Shown piece after piece: positions 16,637 to 24,936 of a stretch of 40,725 nt of DNA; position 1 is the first letter of the stretch, and each line of letters opens with the position of its first letter. The DNA comes from Clostridia bacterium (GTDB lineage Bacteria; Bacillota; Clostridia; Oscillospirales; Acutalibacteraceae). Under the pieces are notes generated by a model that had not been told where the DNA came from, ran no database searches, and worked only from the letters and a program-made list of their open reading frames with translations. Made by a program: the position numbers and the translations under genes. The stretch covers positions 1 to 40,725 of the forward strand of contig JAFQLV010000062.1 of the NCBI GenBank assembly GCA_017396515.1. Direction: 5' to 3'.

Positions 16637-17938
16637 TTATTGCCCCATAAAGGAGCTGAAAAGACTGCTGCCTGTGCAGTCATTGACTTTAAGGGTAACA
16701 CCCAGAGCTTCTTCCACCTCTTCAGTGCTCACACTGTCAAGAAAAAGGTCGCCCTCACTTCTGAGCATAACGCACGGTATTGCAAGAGACTCAGCCAAGG
16801 GCTTATCCTTGAGCTGACTTATAAGGTCCTTGCCTGTTATAAGACCTGCAACTGTTATGCTGTGACCGAAAAAGTCATTTTTAATTTCATAAACATCTAT
16901 TTTGCTTTTATTATACTTTTTTTCAAATGCCTCTGCAAGCTCTTTTATGAGCGGATAGGCGGCAACACCCGTTGCAACACTGAGTTTGCTTTCCGGGTCG
17001 CTTTCACAGCTATTTTCCATTTCAAGCAGAAATTCCTCTTTAAGAGAGGTCCACATACCTACGCCGTTTTCAATCTGGCAATAGGTCTCATAATATTCGC
17101 CCTCGGGCATTTGTCTTTCAGCCTTAAGATAAAACTCGTCGGCAGCGTACACAAGCCTTGTGCCGTATTGCTCTTTGAATTTTTCGCCGTATTCGTCAAT
17201 TATGTCAATTACCTCACCGGCAGATTTTTTATCGTACTGCGGCATATCAAAAAGGCCCTCACGGTATCTGGTTACACCTACAGGTACGCAGGCAACACTC
17301 TGAAGGCTCGGGCAAAGCTCAGATAGCTTATCAAGGGAATAGCGAAGCTCCTCACCGTCATTTATGCCGGGACACAGCACAAGCTGAGTGTTTATTGCAA
17401 TTCCGTTTTCGGCAAGGCGGTGAAGAATTTTCAGGCTTTCGCCTGCATTTTTGTTTTTCATCATCCTCACACGAAGCTCTTTATTCATTGTGTGGACACT
17501 GACATTAACGGGACTGATGTGCATCTCGATAATCTTTTCAATATCACGCTCGCTGAGATTTGTCAGCGTTATATAGTTGCCGAAAAGAAATGAAAGACGG
17601 GAATCGTCATCCTTAAAATAAATCGACTCACGAAGCCCCTGCGGGTTCTGGTCAATAAAGCAGAAAATACACTTGTTTCTGCAGTGTCTTTCCTTATCCA
17701 TGAGGTAAGTTTCAAACCCGAGACCTAAATCCTCATCCTCACCCTTATTTATCCATGCTGCCTTTGTTTTGCCGTCTCTTTCATAAACTATGCTTATACG
17801 GCTGCTTTTTGTGTAAAACTGATAATCAAGAAAGTCTGTTATTTCATGTCCCGATATTTTAATAAGACGGTCCCCTGCCACTATGCCTTTTTTATAAGCA
17901 GGTGAATTTTTTATAACATCCTTTATTAAAACTGACAT
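16637..17938 (-). CDS. DUF512/PDZ radical-SAM-like Fe-S protein
   Basis: Encodes 433 residues. An N-terminal PDZ-like region (about 1-60: GIVAGDRLIKISG) is followed by a radical-SAM-type cysteine cluster C86-x3-C90-x2-C93 (CRNKCIFC), then NPQGLRESIYFKDDDSR and GNYITLTNL, and a C-terminal DUF512 region with CVPVGVTRYREGLF. This architecture is conserved in Clostridia beside der; the reaction is unknown. The AAAGGAG ribosome site is good. It lies only 28 bases after the rpmF terminator, so transcription may depend on read-through or a promoter inside rpmF. Confidence 0.82.
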   Translation of the reverse strand: MSVLIKDVIKNSPAYKKGIVAGDRLIKISGHEITDFLDYQFYTKSSRISIVYERDGKTKAAWINKGEDEDLGLGFETYLMDKERHCRNKCIFCFIDQNPQGLRESIYFKDDDSRLSFLFGNYITLTNLSERDIEKIIEMHISPVNVSVHTMNKELRVRMMKNKNAGESLKILHRLAENGIAINTQLVLCPGINDGEELRYSLDKLSELCPSLQSVACVPVGVTRYREGLFDMPQYDKKSAGEVIDIIDEYGEKFKEQYGTRLVYAADEFYLKAERQMPEGEYYETYCQIENGVGMWTSLKEEFLLEMENSCESDPESKLSVATGVAAYPLIKELAEAFEKKYNKSKIDVYEIKNDFFGHSITVAGLITGKDLISQLKDKPLAESLAIPCVMLRSEGDLFLDSVSTEEVEEALGVTLKVNDCTGSSLFSSFMGQ

Positions 17939-17966
17939 AAAATAACTCCTTTCACAGATTACAAGT

Positions 17967-18002
17967 AAAAAAGGTGAAGAAAGCTAAACCGCTTCTCCAC
18001 CT
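17967..18002 (-). terminator. Terminator after rpmF
   Basis: Minus strand AGGTGGAGAAGC pairs with GCTTTCTTCACCT (one bulge, one G-U) around a 6-base loop, followed by TTTTTTACTT. Confidence 0.8.
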
Positions 18003-18018
18003 CTCAAGTTCCAAAGGC

Positions 18019-18204
18019 TTAGTCTTCGTCCTTAACAACAACCTGCTTACCTTTGTAATAGCCGCATTCACCGCAAACCTTGTGGGGTACAGTGTATGCA
18101 CCACACTGCTTGCATCTTACAAGTGTGGGAGCGTCAAGCTTCCATACATTTGAACGTCTCTTGTCTCTTCTTGCCTTTGATACTCTTCTCTTTGGTACTG
18201 CCAT
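18019..18204 (-). CDS. rpmF: 50S ribosomal protein L32
   Basis: Encodes 61 residues starting MAVPKRRVSKARRDKRRS, the invariant L32 opening. It is the zinc-binding form with C-x2-C pairs (CKQC and CGEC) rather than the Cys-less paralogue. A GGAGGTG ribosome site precedes it. Downstream of the DUF177 gene, as in most bacteria. Confidence 0.97.
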   Translation of the reverse strand: MAVPKRRVSKARRDKRRSNVWKLDAPTLVRCKQCGAYTVPHKVCGECGYYKGKQVVVKDED

Positions 18205-18244
18205 CTTCCAGCACCTCCTTTTATAATATTCGTCTTAAACTTAC

Positions 18245-18739
18245 TTATTCGTCCAAAAGACCTAACAGAACCTCGAAACGAGGGTCAATGTCTTTTTTGC
18301 ATGAGCACGGACCTTCATTTAAGTTTGCACCGCATTTTGAGCAAAGACCCTTGCAATCCTCGTCGCAAAGAATTTTACTCGGCAGAGCAAAGTAAATGTC
18401 TTCTAAAGTGAGTCTCTCAATATCTAACTTCATATCCTCAACTATGATATATTCATCAGTTTCGTCATTCTGAAGCTCGGTTACGAGAATATGCTCCACG
18501 GGAACTTCCATATCAAGTTCAAGCTCCTCAGCACATCTGCTGCAATCAACATCCATACTGAAAGTAGCCACAGCCTTAACCGTAACTATCTCGGCAACAT
18601 TTTCTATCTTGCCCTGAAGCTTAACAGGTGTCGTGAATGGAAACACACCGTCAATTTCCTCAGAGGAAAAGTCGAAATTGAAGTCTAAAGGTATTTCGGT
18701 TATACCGCCGTTAAACAGATTTTCAAGTTCAATAAACAT
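18245..18739 (-). CDS. DUF177 (YceD) family protein
   Basis: Encodes 164 residues. The DUF177 core includes CSRCAEELELDMEVPVE and a C-terminal cysteine cluster (CDEDCKGLCSKCG, then CSC) likely to bind zinc. YceD-type proteins are linked to 23S rRNA accumulation in plants and bacteria, and the gene is almost always next to rpmF, as here (40-base gap). Start supported by GAGGTGAG just before the ATG and a consensus promoter. Confidence 0.88.
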   Translation of the reverse strand: MFIELENLFNGGITEIPLDFNFDFSSEEIDGVFPFTTPVKLQGKIENVAEIVTVKAVATFSMDVDCSRCAEELELDMEVPVEHILVTELQNDETDEYIIVEDMKLDIERLTLEDIYFALPSKILCDEDCKGLCSKCGANLNEGPCSCKKDIDPRFEVLLGLLDE

Positions 18740-18764
18740 AACTCACCTCATATTAACGAATAAC

Positions 18765-18793
18765 ATTATATAGATATCACTTCAATTTGTCAA
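18765..18793 (-). promoter_or_regulatory. Consensus sigma-A promoter of DUF177-rpmF
   Basis: Minus strand TTGACA (18788-18793), 17 bases, TATAAT (18765-18770), 26 bases before the start codon. Confidence 0.9.
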
Positions 18794-18836
18794 TAAAAAA
18801 ACATAAAATACTTTAAAATTTTTTCTTTTTTGCTTA

Positions 18837-21800
18837 TTACTTGGTTTTTACGCTTATTGCCGAAGAATTATAGCCTGTATAATCCTTGTCACCCACTGTT
18901 CTGATAGCTCTGACCTTGAATTTATATTGGGTTTTCTTGTCAAGACCCGTCATTGTAAAGCTGTTTTTCTCAGCCGTACCCGCTAAAACATAATCACCGT
19001 TTTCCGATGAATAATAGGAAATCTCATAATATGTTGCACCGCTGACCTTATTCCATGAAAGAGCAATTTTTGACGATGTGACAGAGATACTCTTAAGACC
19101 TGTAACCTTGGCAGGATCGGTGCTGAATTTATAAACCGATGAGTAGCTGCCCTTGGAAAGAGCTTTTCCGTCTTTGACAACCGCACTCATAACTTTATAT
19201 GAATAGGTTTTGCCTGCTGTCAGACCGCTGAAGCTATAGCTTCTTGAGGATGTCTTTGCCACCTGCTCATATTTTTTCGAGGAGGAGTTGTAGCGGTAAA
19301 CATAGTAATAGTTTGCTCCCACTGCCGCAGGCCATGAGATTTTCTGAGTTTTATCCGTTACGCTTGACAGGGTTATCTTGCTGACCTTCGAGGGCTTGAG
19401 TGTTGCAGTGACAGAGGTCATACTGCCCTTTCTCGTGCCGGTGTTGAGCTTAATATATGCCCTGACAGTGAATTTATATGTGGCTCCCTGACGAAGGCCT
19501 GTCAGCTTATACGAGGTGCCTGTGACCTTCTTCTGCAGATTGTATTCACCATCTTCATAGATATAGACATTATAGCAATCGGCATTTTTGACCTCATCCC
19601 ATTTTAGTGTTACGGAAGTAGTGGAGGGAGTTGCGGTGAAGTTTTTCACCTTAGCGGGAAGTGTAGTAGCTCCTATTTCCTCAGACAGCTCACTTTCCAC
19701 TGTCTTTTTGCCAACCTTATAAACGGCACTGACCTTATAGTAGTCAACAGTACTGTAGGAAAGACCGCTGACACTGTAATAGTTATTTTTTGTTGAAATC
19801 AGTTTTTCATATTTGCTGCCGTTTTTGCGGTAAACATTGTAGCTTTCTGCCTCATCAATGCTTTCCCAGATAAGCTTATAGGAGCTTGATTTGACACTGC
19901 TGAGGGTGAAATCCTCAGGCACGGAATATGCCGTTGTAACGCTCACCGGGTCAGACAGCTCCGAGGTGTATAGCGTTCCCTCAATTTCACCGTGGCATAT
20001 AACGGCAAACTTATATTTCGTTGCCATTGCAAGGCCCTTGACGGTGGCTTCATTTTCATCGGACTCTGCCGCTTTTATATAGTCCTTTTCCTTAGTGTCA
20101 TAGATATAAACGGTATAGCCCGAGGCCTTTTTATTTTCAGTCCACTTAAAGGTAACCTCATCGTCCTTGATTGCTGTTGCTCTTAAATCCTCAACCCTTT
20201 CGGGCAGTGTAACAAAGCTGATTTCATCGCTGAGAGCACCCACAATTATATTGTTTTTGCTTTTTGCAACTGAAGCAACCTTGAATTTATACTGCGTGAA
20301 CTGACTCAGGGCTGAAAACGAGCAGGACACGGCAGTGTACTCACCGTAAAGGTTATATTCACCGTTTTCATAAAGATAGAGATAATATAAATCTGCGCCC
20401 TCTGCCTTGCCCCAGCTGAGCTTTGCCTGAGACTCGGTCACATCCTCAGCCTTGAGATTTTTTACGGTTTCGGGTGAGGTCATTGCATAAAGCTCTTTGG
20501 TGTAATCGGAAACATCTGCACCGCAGACAGCCGCCACCTTATAAGCTGCCTCTTCACCGGGAGACAGGGAGGATATAATATAGCTCGTTCCCTTAACAGT
20601 GGCAAGCTTCTGCCACTTATTGTCCTTCAGGGTTAAAACATTATATTCCTTGGCACCGGCTACACTGTTCCATGAAAGTGTGTAGCCGTCTGTTCTGATG
20701 CTTCCAACACTGAAGCCTTCAGGTACAGTGAGACTTGAAGCAGGTGTCACCTTATTTGAATATTCGCCGTAAACAGACTTGCTGCCATTCTTTATATAAG
20801 CCCTGACACAGTATGAGTCATATTTAAGCTCGTCAAAGCCTATCTCATATTCTCTTTCATCACTGCTGACCTTTGCAAGCTTGGTGTATTCTTTGTCGGC
20901 GCTGTTATAGCCGTAAACAAGATAGCCCTCACATTTTTCAAGTCCGGTCCATGATATCAGAGCACCGCCGCCTGAATAGGTCATGGCAGCTCCTTCAACA
21001 GCATAGGGCTTTGTTGCCGTTGACACACCCACACTCGCAGTGTAAGCATCTGCCGAAGCCGACCTTACGGTTACTGTAAATCTCTCGGCATTGGGCACAT
21101 TCTTGAAGCTGTATGAGGTTTTTGTGCTTTCGGCAACGCTGAGATTTCCCTTTGAATCGCTGTATGCATAAATATATTTATCAGCCTTCTGAGCACTGCT
21201 TACGGTTATCTTGAGAGTTTCCGTATATGCACTCACCTGCACGGTACCCACAGAAGCGGCATTATCACTCACCGTATATTTTGCAATATCAATTCTGCCC
21301 ACAGAATCGTATGCGGTAAGATAAACGGTGCCCTTCTTAAGGAACTCAACCTCACTATCGGATATAACCCTTGCAACAGACGAATCAGAGGAAATTATGC
21401 TGAGATTTGTGTTTGCACCCTTGTGAAAGCTGAGCTTATATGTGCCCGTAGGCACAACCGTACTGCTCTTGTAGGTGACAAAATCCTCAGGAATATAGCC
21501 CTCATAGCTTTCGCCGTCCTTTGTGAAGCTGATCTTTAGCCAACAGGGATATTTCAGTATATTTATGTAGTAATCGCTGTCCGTAAAGGTTTTGGAAACA
21601 ATGTTAAGCAACTGACCCTTTGAAAGCTGCACAGCCTTGCCCGAAGCATCCGTAAGCTTTGCGTTACCCGTTGACGGGCCCGTGCGCACATTGCAGCTTG
21701 AAGTGGTTGATATCTCTGCCGTCTGTGCCACGCTGTCAGCATTTGAGGCAAGCTCTCTCCCGATATCCTCAGAGGGCATATTTTCAAAAACGGGAATTGA

Positions 21801-22826
21801 GAAAATGTTCTTCTGATACAGCTTGCCTGTTTTAGCATAGGCTGTATAGTTGGTGTAGCCCTGTGAGCAGGCGCCTGAAATATTTGTCATATACTGATGT
21901 GTATAAAGTGCCTTGCCGCCGTCGGGATTGACATTGAATCTTTGCAGATAGCCTGTGAACTGTCCCACGGCTATATATGATTTTGCCAGATACTCGGCAC
22001 CGCCTCTGATTGATTTCTGCGGTGTATTCCAGGGTCTTCCGTAGCTCGTTGCAGTACCCTCAGTGCCGCCGTTTGCCCATTCAAGGCCTCGTTTGATTGC
22101 ACCCTCACCGTCAGTTGCACCTATGTTATAGAAATTATATATTCCGGGATAAGCCACATGAGTACCCGAAACACTGGCACTGCCGTCTGCACCCACTTCA
22201 TTTCTTATTTTTGAGGCAAGATAGCAGGGGTTGATATCATAGGCTTTGCCTGCCTCAAATATAGCCTCAGCATATTTTTCATCCGTTTCAACCGTTGCGC
22301 CCTCACTGTCATAATATGTTATATAGCTTTCAGACATAAATGAGCCTCTAAGCACTGCCTCAACATCGGCAACGGAAAAGCTGTCGCTGAAGGAAAGCTT
22401 TTCAAACTGAAAAATGCCTTCTTCATTAAGAAAGTTTCTCGGGTCTATGAAATATTCCACAGCAAAACGGTTTGCCGTTACAAAACCGCCGTCTTTATAA
22501 ATATACTTATCCTTTGCGGCATCATAGTCCCCGGGCTCTCTGCTTTTTAAGTTTTCACTTGAAGCAGAATGGTCAACAAGAGACTTTGCGCCTGTTTCAT
22601 TGTCAATGACAGTTTTCCAGTCAAGACCCGTTTCAAAGGGCAAAAAGACCCATTCGGGATATTTTTCGTGAAGCTCTCTGAGATAGGGCTTATAGCTTTC
22701 AGGGAAAGCCGCTATACTGCTTTCAAAGCCGTCATCTGCGCCGAGAGCGCAAAGACACAGAGCAGTGCTGATAATAAGAGTGAGCACCGCCGTCAATATA
22801 AACTTTTTGTTTTTCATGCTGTTCAT
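18837..22826 (-). CDS. Secreted N-acetylglucosaminidase-like protein with SH3-like, Ig-like and fibronectin III repeats
   Basis: Encodes 1329 residues. A signal peptide (1-29, cleavage near ALGADD) is followed by a GH73/LytG-like glucosaminidase region (about 40-350) with the likely catalytic Glu at 210 in SKIRNEVGADGSASVSG and the typical NFYNIGA at 231-237. Next come an SH3-like domain (about 370-452), a bacterial Ig-like segment (about 453-520), and a degenerate plus eight clear fibronectin III domains (about 520-603, 606-694, 701-783, 786-874, 877-966, 969-1055, 1057-1143, 1146-1236, 1239-1329), each with the W, Y-x-V-Y and Y-K-F-x-V core. No LPxTG, S-layer or choline-binding anchor is visible. 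Probably cuts peptidoglycan during growth or separation. It follows the DivIVA-like gene by 26 bases. Confidence 0.85.
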   Translation of the reverse strand: MNSMKNKKFILTAVLTLIISTALCLCALGADDGFESSIAAFPESYKPYLRELHEKYPEWVFLPFETGLDWKTVIDNETGAKSLVDHSASSENLKSREPGDYDAAKDKYIYKDGGFVTANRFAVEYFIDPRNFLNEEGIFQFEKLSFSDSFSVADVEAVLRGSFMSESYITYYDSEGATVETDEKYAEAIFEAGKAYDINPCYLASKIRNEVGADGSASVSGTHVAYPGIYNFYNIGATDGEGAIKRGLEWANGGTEGTATSYGRPWNTPQKSIRGGAEYLAKSYIAVGQFTGYLQRFNVNPDGGKALYTHQYMTNISGACSQGYTNYTAYAKTGKLYQKNIFSIPVFENMPSEDIGRELASNADSVAQTAEISTTSSCNVRTGPSTGNAKLTDASGKAVQLSKGQLLNIVSKTFTDSDYYINILKYPCWLKISFTKDGESYEGYIPEDFVTYKSSTVVPTGTYKLSFHKGANTNLSIISSDSSVARVISDSEVEFLKKGTVYLTAYDSVGRIDIAKYTVSDNAASVGTVQVSAYTETLKITVSSAQKADKYIYAYSDSKGNLSVAESTKTSYSFKNVPNAERFTVTVRSASADAYTASVGVSTATKPYAVEGAAMTYSGGGALISWTGLEKCEGYLVYGYNSADKEYTKLAKVSSDEREYEIGFDELKYDSYCVRAYIKNGSKSVYGEYSNKVTPASSLTVPEGFSVGSIRTDGYTLSWNSVAGAKEYNVLTLKDNKWQKLATVKGTSYIISSLSPGEEAAYKVAAVCGADVSDYTKELYAMTSPETVKNLKAEDVTESQAKLSWGKAEGADLYYLYLYENGEYNLYGEYTAVSCSFSALSQFTQYKFKVASVAKSKNNIIVGALSDEISFVTLPERVEDLRATAIKDDEVTFKWTENKKASGYTVYIYDTKEKDYIKAAESDENEATVKGLAMATKYKFAVICHGEIEGTLYTSELSDPVSVTTAYSVPEDFTLSSVKSSSYKLIWESIDEAESYNVYRKNGSKYEKLISTKNNYYSVSGLSYSTVDYYKVSAVYKVGKKTVESELSEEIGATTLPAKVKNFTATPSTTSVTLKWDEVKNADCYNVYIYEDGEYNLQKKVTGTSYKLTGLRQGATYKFTVRAYIKLNTGTRKGSMTSVTATLKPSKVSKITLSSVTDKTQKISWPAAVGANYYYVYRYNSSSKKYEQVAKTSSRSYSFSGLTAGKTYSYKVMSAVVKDGKALSKGSYSSVYKFSTDPAKVTGLKSISVTSSKIALSWNKVSGATYYEISYYSSENGDYVLAGTAEKNSFTMTGLDKKTQYKFKVRAIRTVGDKDYTGYNSSAISVKTK

Positions 22827-22852
22827 AGTCCTGTTCCTTTTTCGGGTATAAT

Positions 22853-23170
22853 TTACCCTTTGTTATTCAAAAGCTCTTCTATTTCGCACAAGATGCCCTC
22901 AAGCCTGTCTGCGGCCTGACTCATTTTATCTGCACCGGTACTTTGCAGGTCAGCTAAGATTTCTTCGTGCTCGGCACCGAAAACAGCTTCCTGCTCCTCT
23001 TCCGATGCTTTCTCCTCAAGCTCTGCTATTTTTATTCTGAGATCATATATTTCCTTTTCGCTTTCCTGTCTGTATGCGTAATACTCGTTATGAAGCATTG
23101 CAATATATTCCATAACATCACTTCTGTTAAAGCCTAAAAGTGCCTTTCTGAAATTTCCTGTGTTTTCCAT
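22853..23170 (-). CDS. DivIVA-like coiled-coil protein
   Basis: Encodes 105 residues from the ATG at 23170; a GTG three codons earlier is too close to the AAAGGAAT site. The N terminus (FRKALLGFNRSDVMEYIAML) resembles the DivIVA/GpsB membrane-curvature domain, and an acidic coiled coil occupies about 30-65 (many Glu, Lys). Family members recruit cell-wall and division proteins to poles and septa. Sitting directly upstream of a secreted peptidoglycan hydrolase fits a wall-growth role, but this is inference. A possible promoter lies upstream with TATAAT at 23209-23214 and a weak -35. Confidence 0.6.
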   Translation of the reverse strand: MENTGNFRKALLGFNRSDVMEYIAMLHNEYYAYRQESEKEIYDLRIKIAELEEKASEEEQEAVFGAEHEEILADLQSTGADKMSQAADRLEGILCEIEELLNNKG

Positions 23171-23248
23171 ATTTCTCACATTCCTTTAATTACAGTCTGA
23201 AATCTACCATTATAATTCTATCAAAAAAAACAGATAATTGCAACCGTA

Positions 23249-23277
23249 TTGAAAAATTAGAGCATAATGTGTATAAT
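23249..23277 (+). promoter_or_regulatory. Sigma-A-type promoter of the CCA-adding enzyme gene
   Basis: TTGAAA (23249-23254), 17 bases, TATAAT (23272-23277), 23 bases upstream of the ATG. Confidence 0.8.
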
Positions 23278-23300
23278 TTGTAATATGTGAGGTGACTGAA

Positions 23301-24632
23301 ATGCTTAATTTACCTGCTTACGCTCTCGAAGCAATAAGCACCCTTGAAGCTGCAGGCTTTGAGGCTTATGTTGTCGGCGGCTGTGTCAGAGATATGCTTA
23401 TGGGCAAAGAAATAAGCGATATTGATATAACAACAAACGCCCTGCCGGAGGAAACCAAAAAGGTATTTTGCCTGAAAAAGACAATTGACACGGGAATAAA
23501 GCACGGCACCGTTACGGTACTCATAGACAGAATGCCCGTTGAAATTACCACCTACAGAATTGACAAGGGCTATTCTGACGGCAGACACCCCGACAGCGTT
23601 GCCTTCACAAGAAGTCTTAAAGAGGACCTTGCAAGGCGTGATTTCACTGTCAACGCAATTGCCTATAACCCGAAAACAGGGATAGTTGACCCCTTCGAGG
23701 GTGAATACGATATAAAAAATATGATAATACGCTGTGTGGGTCAGGCTGAAAAACGCTTCGGCGAGGATGCACTGCGCATACTCAGAGGTCTGCGGTTTTC
23801 ATCGGTACTCGGCTTCACCTTGGAAGCTGAAACAATGTCTGCAACAATCAACTGCCGCCAACTGCTGAAAAATGTCAGTGCCGAAAGGATATACTCCGAG
23901 CTGTCGAAGATGCTTTGCGGCAAGGATATCAGACGGGTGCTTCTCACCTATGCGGAGGTTTTTGAGGAAATACTTCCTGAGCTCAAGGGAATGAACGGCT
24001 TTAACCAGAGAAATTATCACCACTGCTTTGATGTGTTGGCACACACTGCAGCTGTAGTTTCAAGCATAGAGCCTGTGCCTCACCTGAGATTTGCGGCACT
24101 GTTTCACGACTGCGGAAAGCCTGACTGCTTCAGCGTGGGCAGTGACGGTGTGGGTCATTTTTATAAGCATGCCCGTAAAAGCACAGACAAGGCCGAAGCA
24201 GCCCTGACGAGACTCAAAAGCGATAATTTCACAAAAAACAGAGTAATGCAGCTTGTCAAGCTTCACGACACACCAATTGAGCCAAAAGAAAATGTGATAA
24301 AAAAGAAGCTTGGCAAATACGGTGAAGAGCTGTTTTTTGAGCTTATAAAGCTGCAAAGAGCCGACAACATGGGAATGTCTCCCGATTTTCGTTACAGGCA
24401 GGAGACCTACGGACAAATTGAAGCCATTGCCCGGGAAATTCTCAGCACAAAGCAGTGCTTTTCTTTAAAGGATTTAGCTGTCAACGGCAACGACCTGAAG
24501 ACCTTGGGCATAAGCGGCAAGGATATAGGGCTTGCTCTTAAAAAGCTGCTCAGCGCTGTTATAGACGGCAAAGCGGAAAACACAAAGGAAGCACTGATTT
24601 TATATTATCATACTAATGTGAAATCTATATGA
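23301..24632 (+). CDS. cca: CCA tRNA nucleotidyltransferase with HD domain
   Basis: Encodes 443 residues from the ATG at 23301, which has a GAGGTG site 6 bases upstream; a GTG at 23292 is less likely. The class II poly(A)-polymerase-like core shows VVGGCVRDMLMG, the metal-binding DIDITTNA, and RRDFTVNAIAYNP. A C-terminal HD domain is visible at FAALFHDCGKPD. It adds or repairs the 3' CCA of tRNAs; the HD part may be a phosphohydrolase. All four tRNAs seen in this window already encode CCA, so repair is its likely role for them. Confidence 0.93.
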   Translation: MLNLPAYALEAISTLEAAGFEAYVVGGCVRDMLMGKEISDIDITTNALPEETKKVFCLKKTIDTGIKHGTVTVLIDRMPVEITTYRIDKGYSDGRHPDSVAFTRSLKEDLARRDFTVNAIAYNPKTGIVDPFEGEYDIKNMIIRCVGQAEKRFGEDALRILRGLRFSSVLGFTLEAETMSATINCRQLLKNVSAERIYSELSKMLCGKDIRRVLLTYAEVFEEILPELKGMNGFNQRNYHHCFDVLAHTAAVVSSIEPVPHLRFAALFHDCGKPDCFSVGSDGVGHFYKHARKSTDKAEAALTRLKSDNFTKNRVMQLVKLHDTPIEPKENVIKKKLGKYGEELFFELIKLQRADNMGMSPDFRYRQETYGQIEAIAREILSTKQCFSLKDLAVNGNDLKTLGISGKDIGLALKKLLSAVIDGKAENTKEALILYYHTNVKSI

Positions 24633-24639
24633 AAAGGCT

Positions 24640-24914
24640 AAATGCAAAATGCAAAATGCAAAATTGTGGTCGCGGGGAAATTTCTGCCGATAAAAAATTT
24701 TCCCCCGCAAAGAAAGTTGGGATGAAATTCCAAATCTGTAGATTATAAATATTCAGCAGGTCACTACAAGTTTTCAGTAGTGACCTGCCGTTTTGTTTTA
24801 AGATTGATGAGATTTGCCTCCTCTGAGCTTTTGTTCTGCGGAAAGGGACTTAAGGTGAGTGGGCGGTGGAGTCGCGACCGCAATTTTTCATTTTGCATTT
24901 TGCATTTTGCATTT
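24640..24914. repeat. 275-bp non-coding element with long terminal inverted repeats (MITE-like)
   Basis: The left arm (24640-24674) and the reverse complement of the right arm (24873-24914) match at 34 of 35 positions once one 7-base insertion in the right arm is allowed. The outer part of each arm is three head-to-tail copies of the 7-mer AAATGCA, the inner part ends GGTCGCG. Inside are a GCGGGGAAA-type hairpin near 24672-24708 and the 24756-24788 stem-loop. No ORF is visible in it. It fills nearly the whole 304-base gap between the convergent cca and GH27 genes. No clear target-site duplication was found. Confidence 0.7.
24756..24798 (+). terminator. Terminator-like hairpin after cca, inside the inverted-repeat element
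   Basis: A perfect 12-bp stem GCAGGTCACTAC (24756-24767) with GTAGTGACCTGC (24777-24788) and a 9-base loop is followed by CGTTTTGTTTTA. It lies in the middle of the 24640-24914 element and could terminate cca from the plus side. Confidence 0.6.
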
Positions 24915-24936
24915 TTCTGCGTTTGCAAATCATAGA

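Noticed and set aside
16595-17326. Plus-strand open frame of 243 codons
   Set aside because: It is antisense to the DUF512 protein gene, which has clear Fe-S motifs and a ribosome site; the plus frame lacks both.
24640-24914. Short repeats of AAATGCA as a possible CRISPR array
   Set aside because: The 7-mer copies are directly adjacent without spacers and occur as inverted arms, so they are terminal repeats rather than an array.
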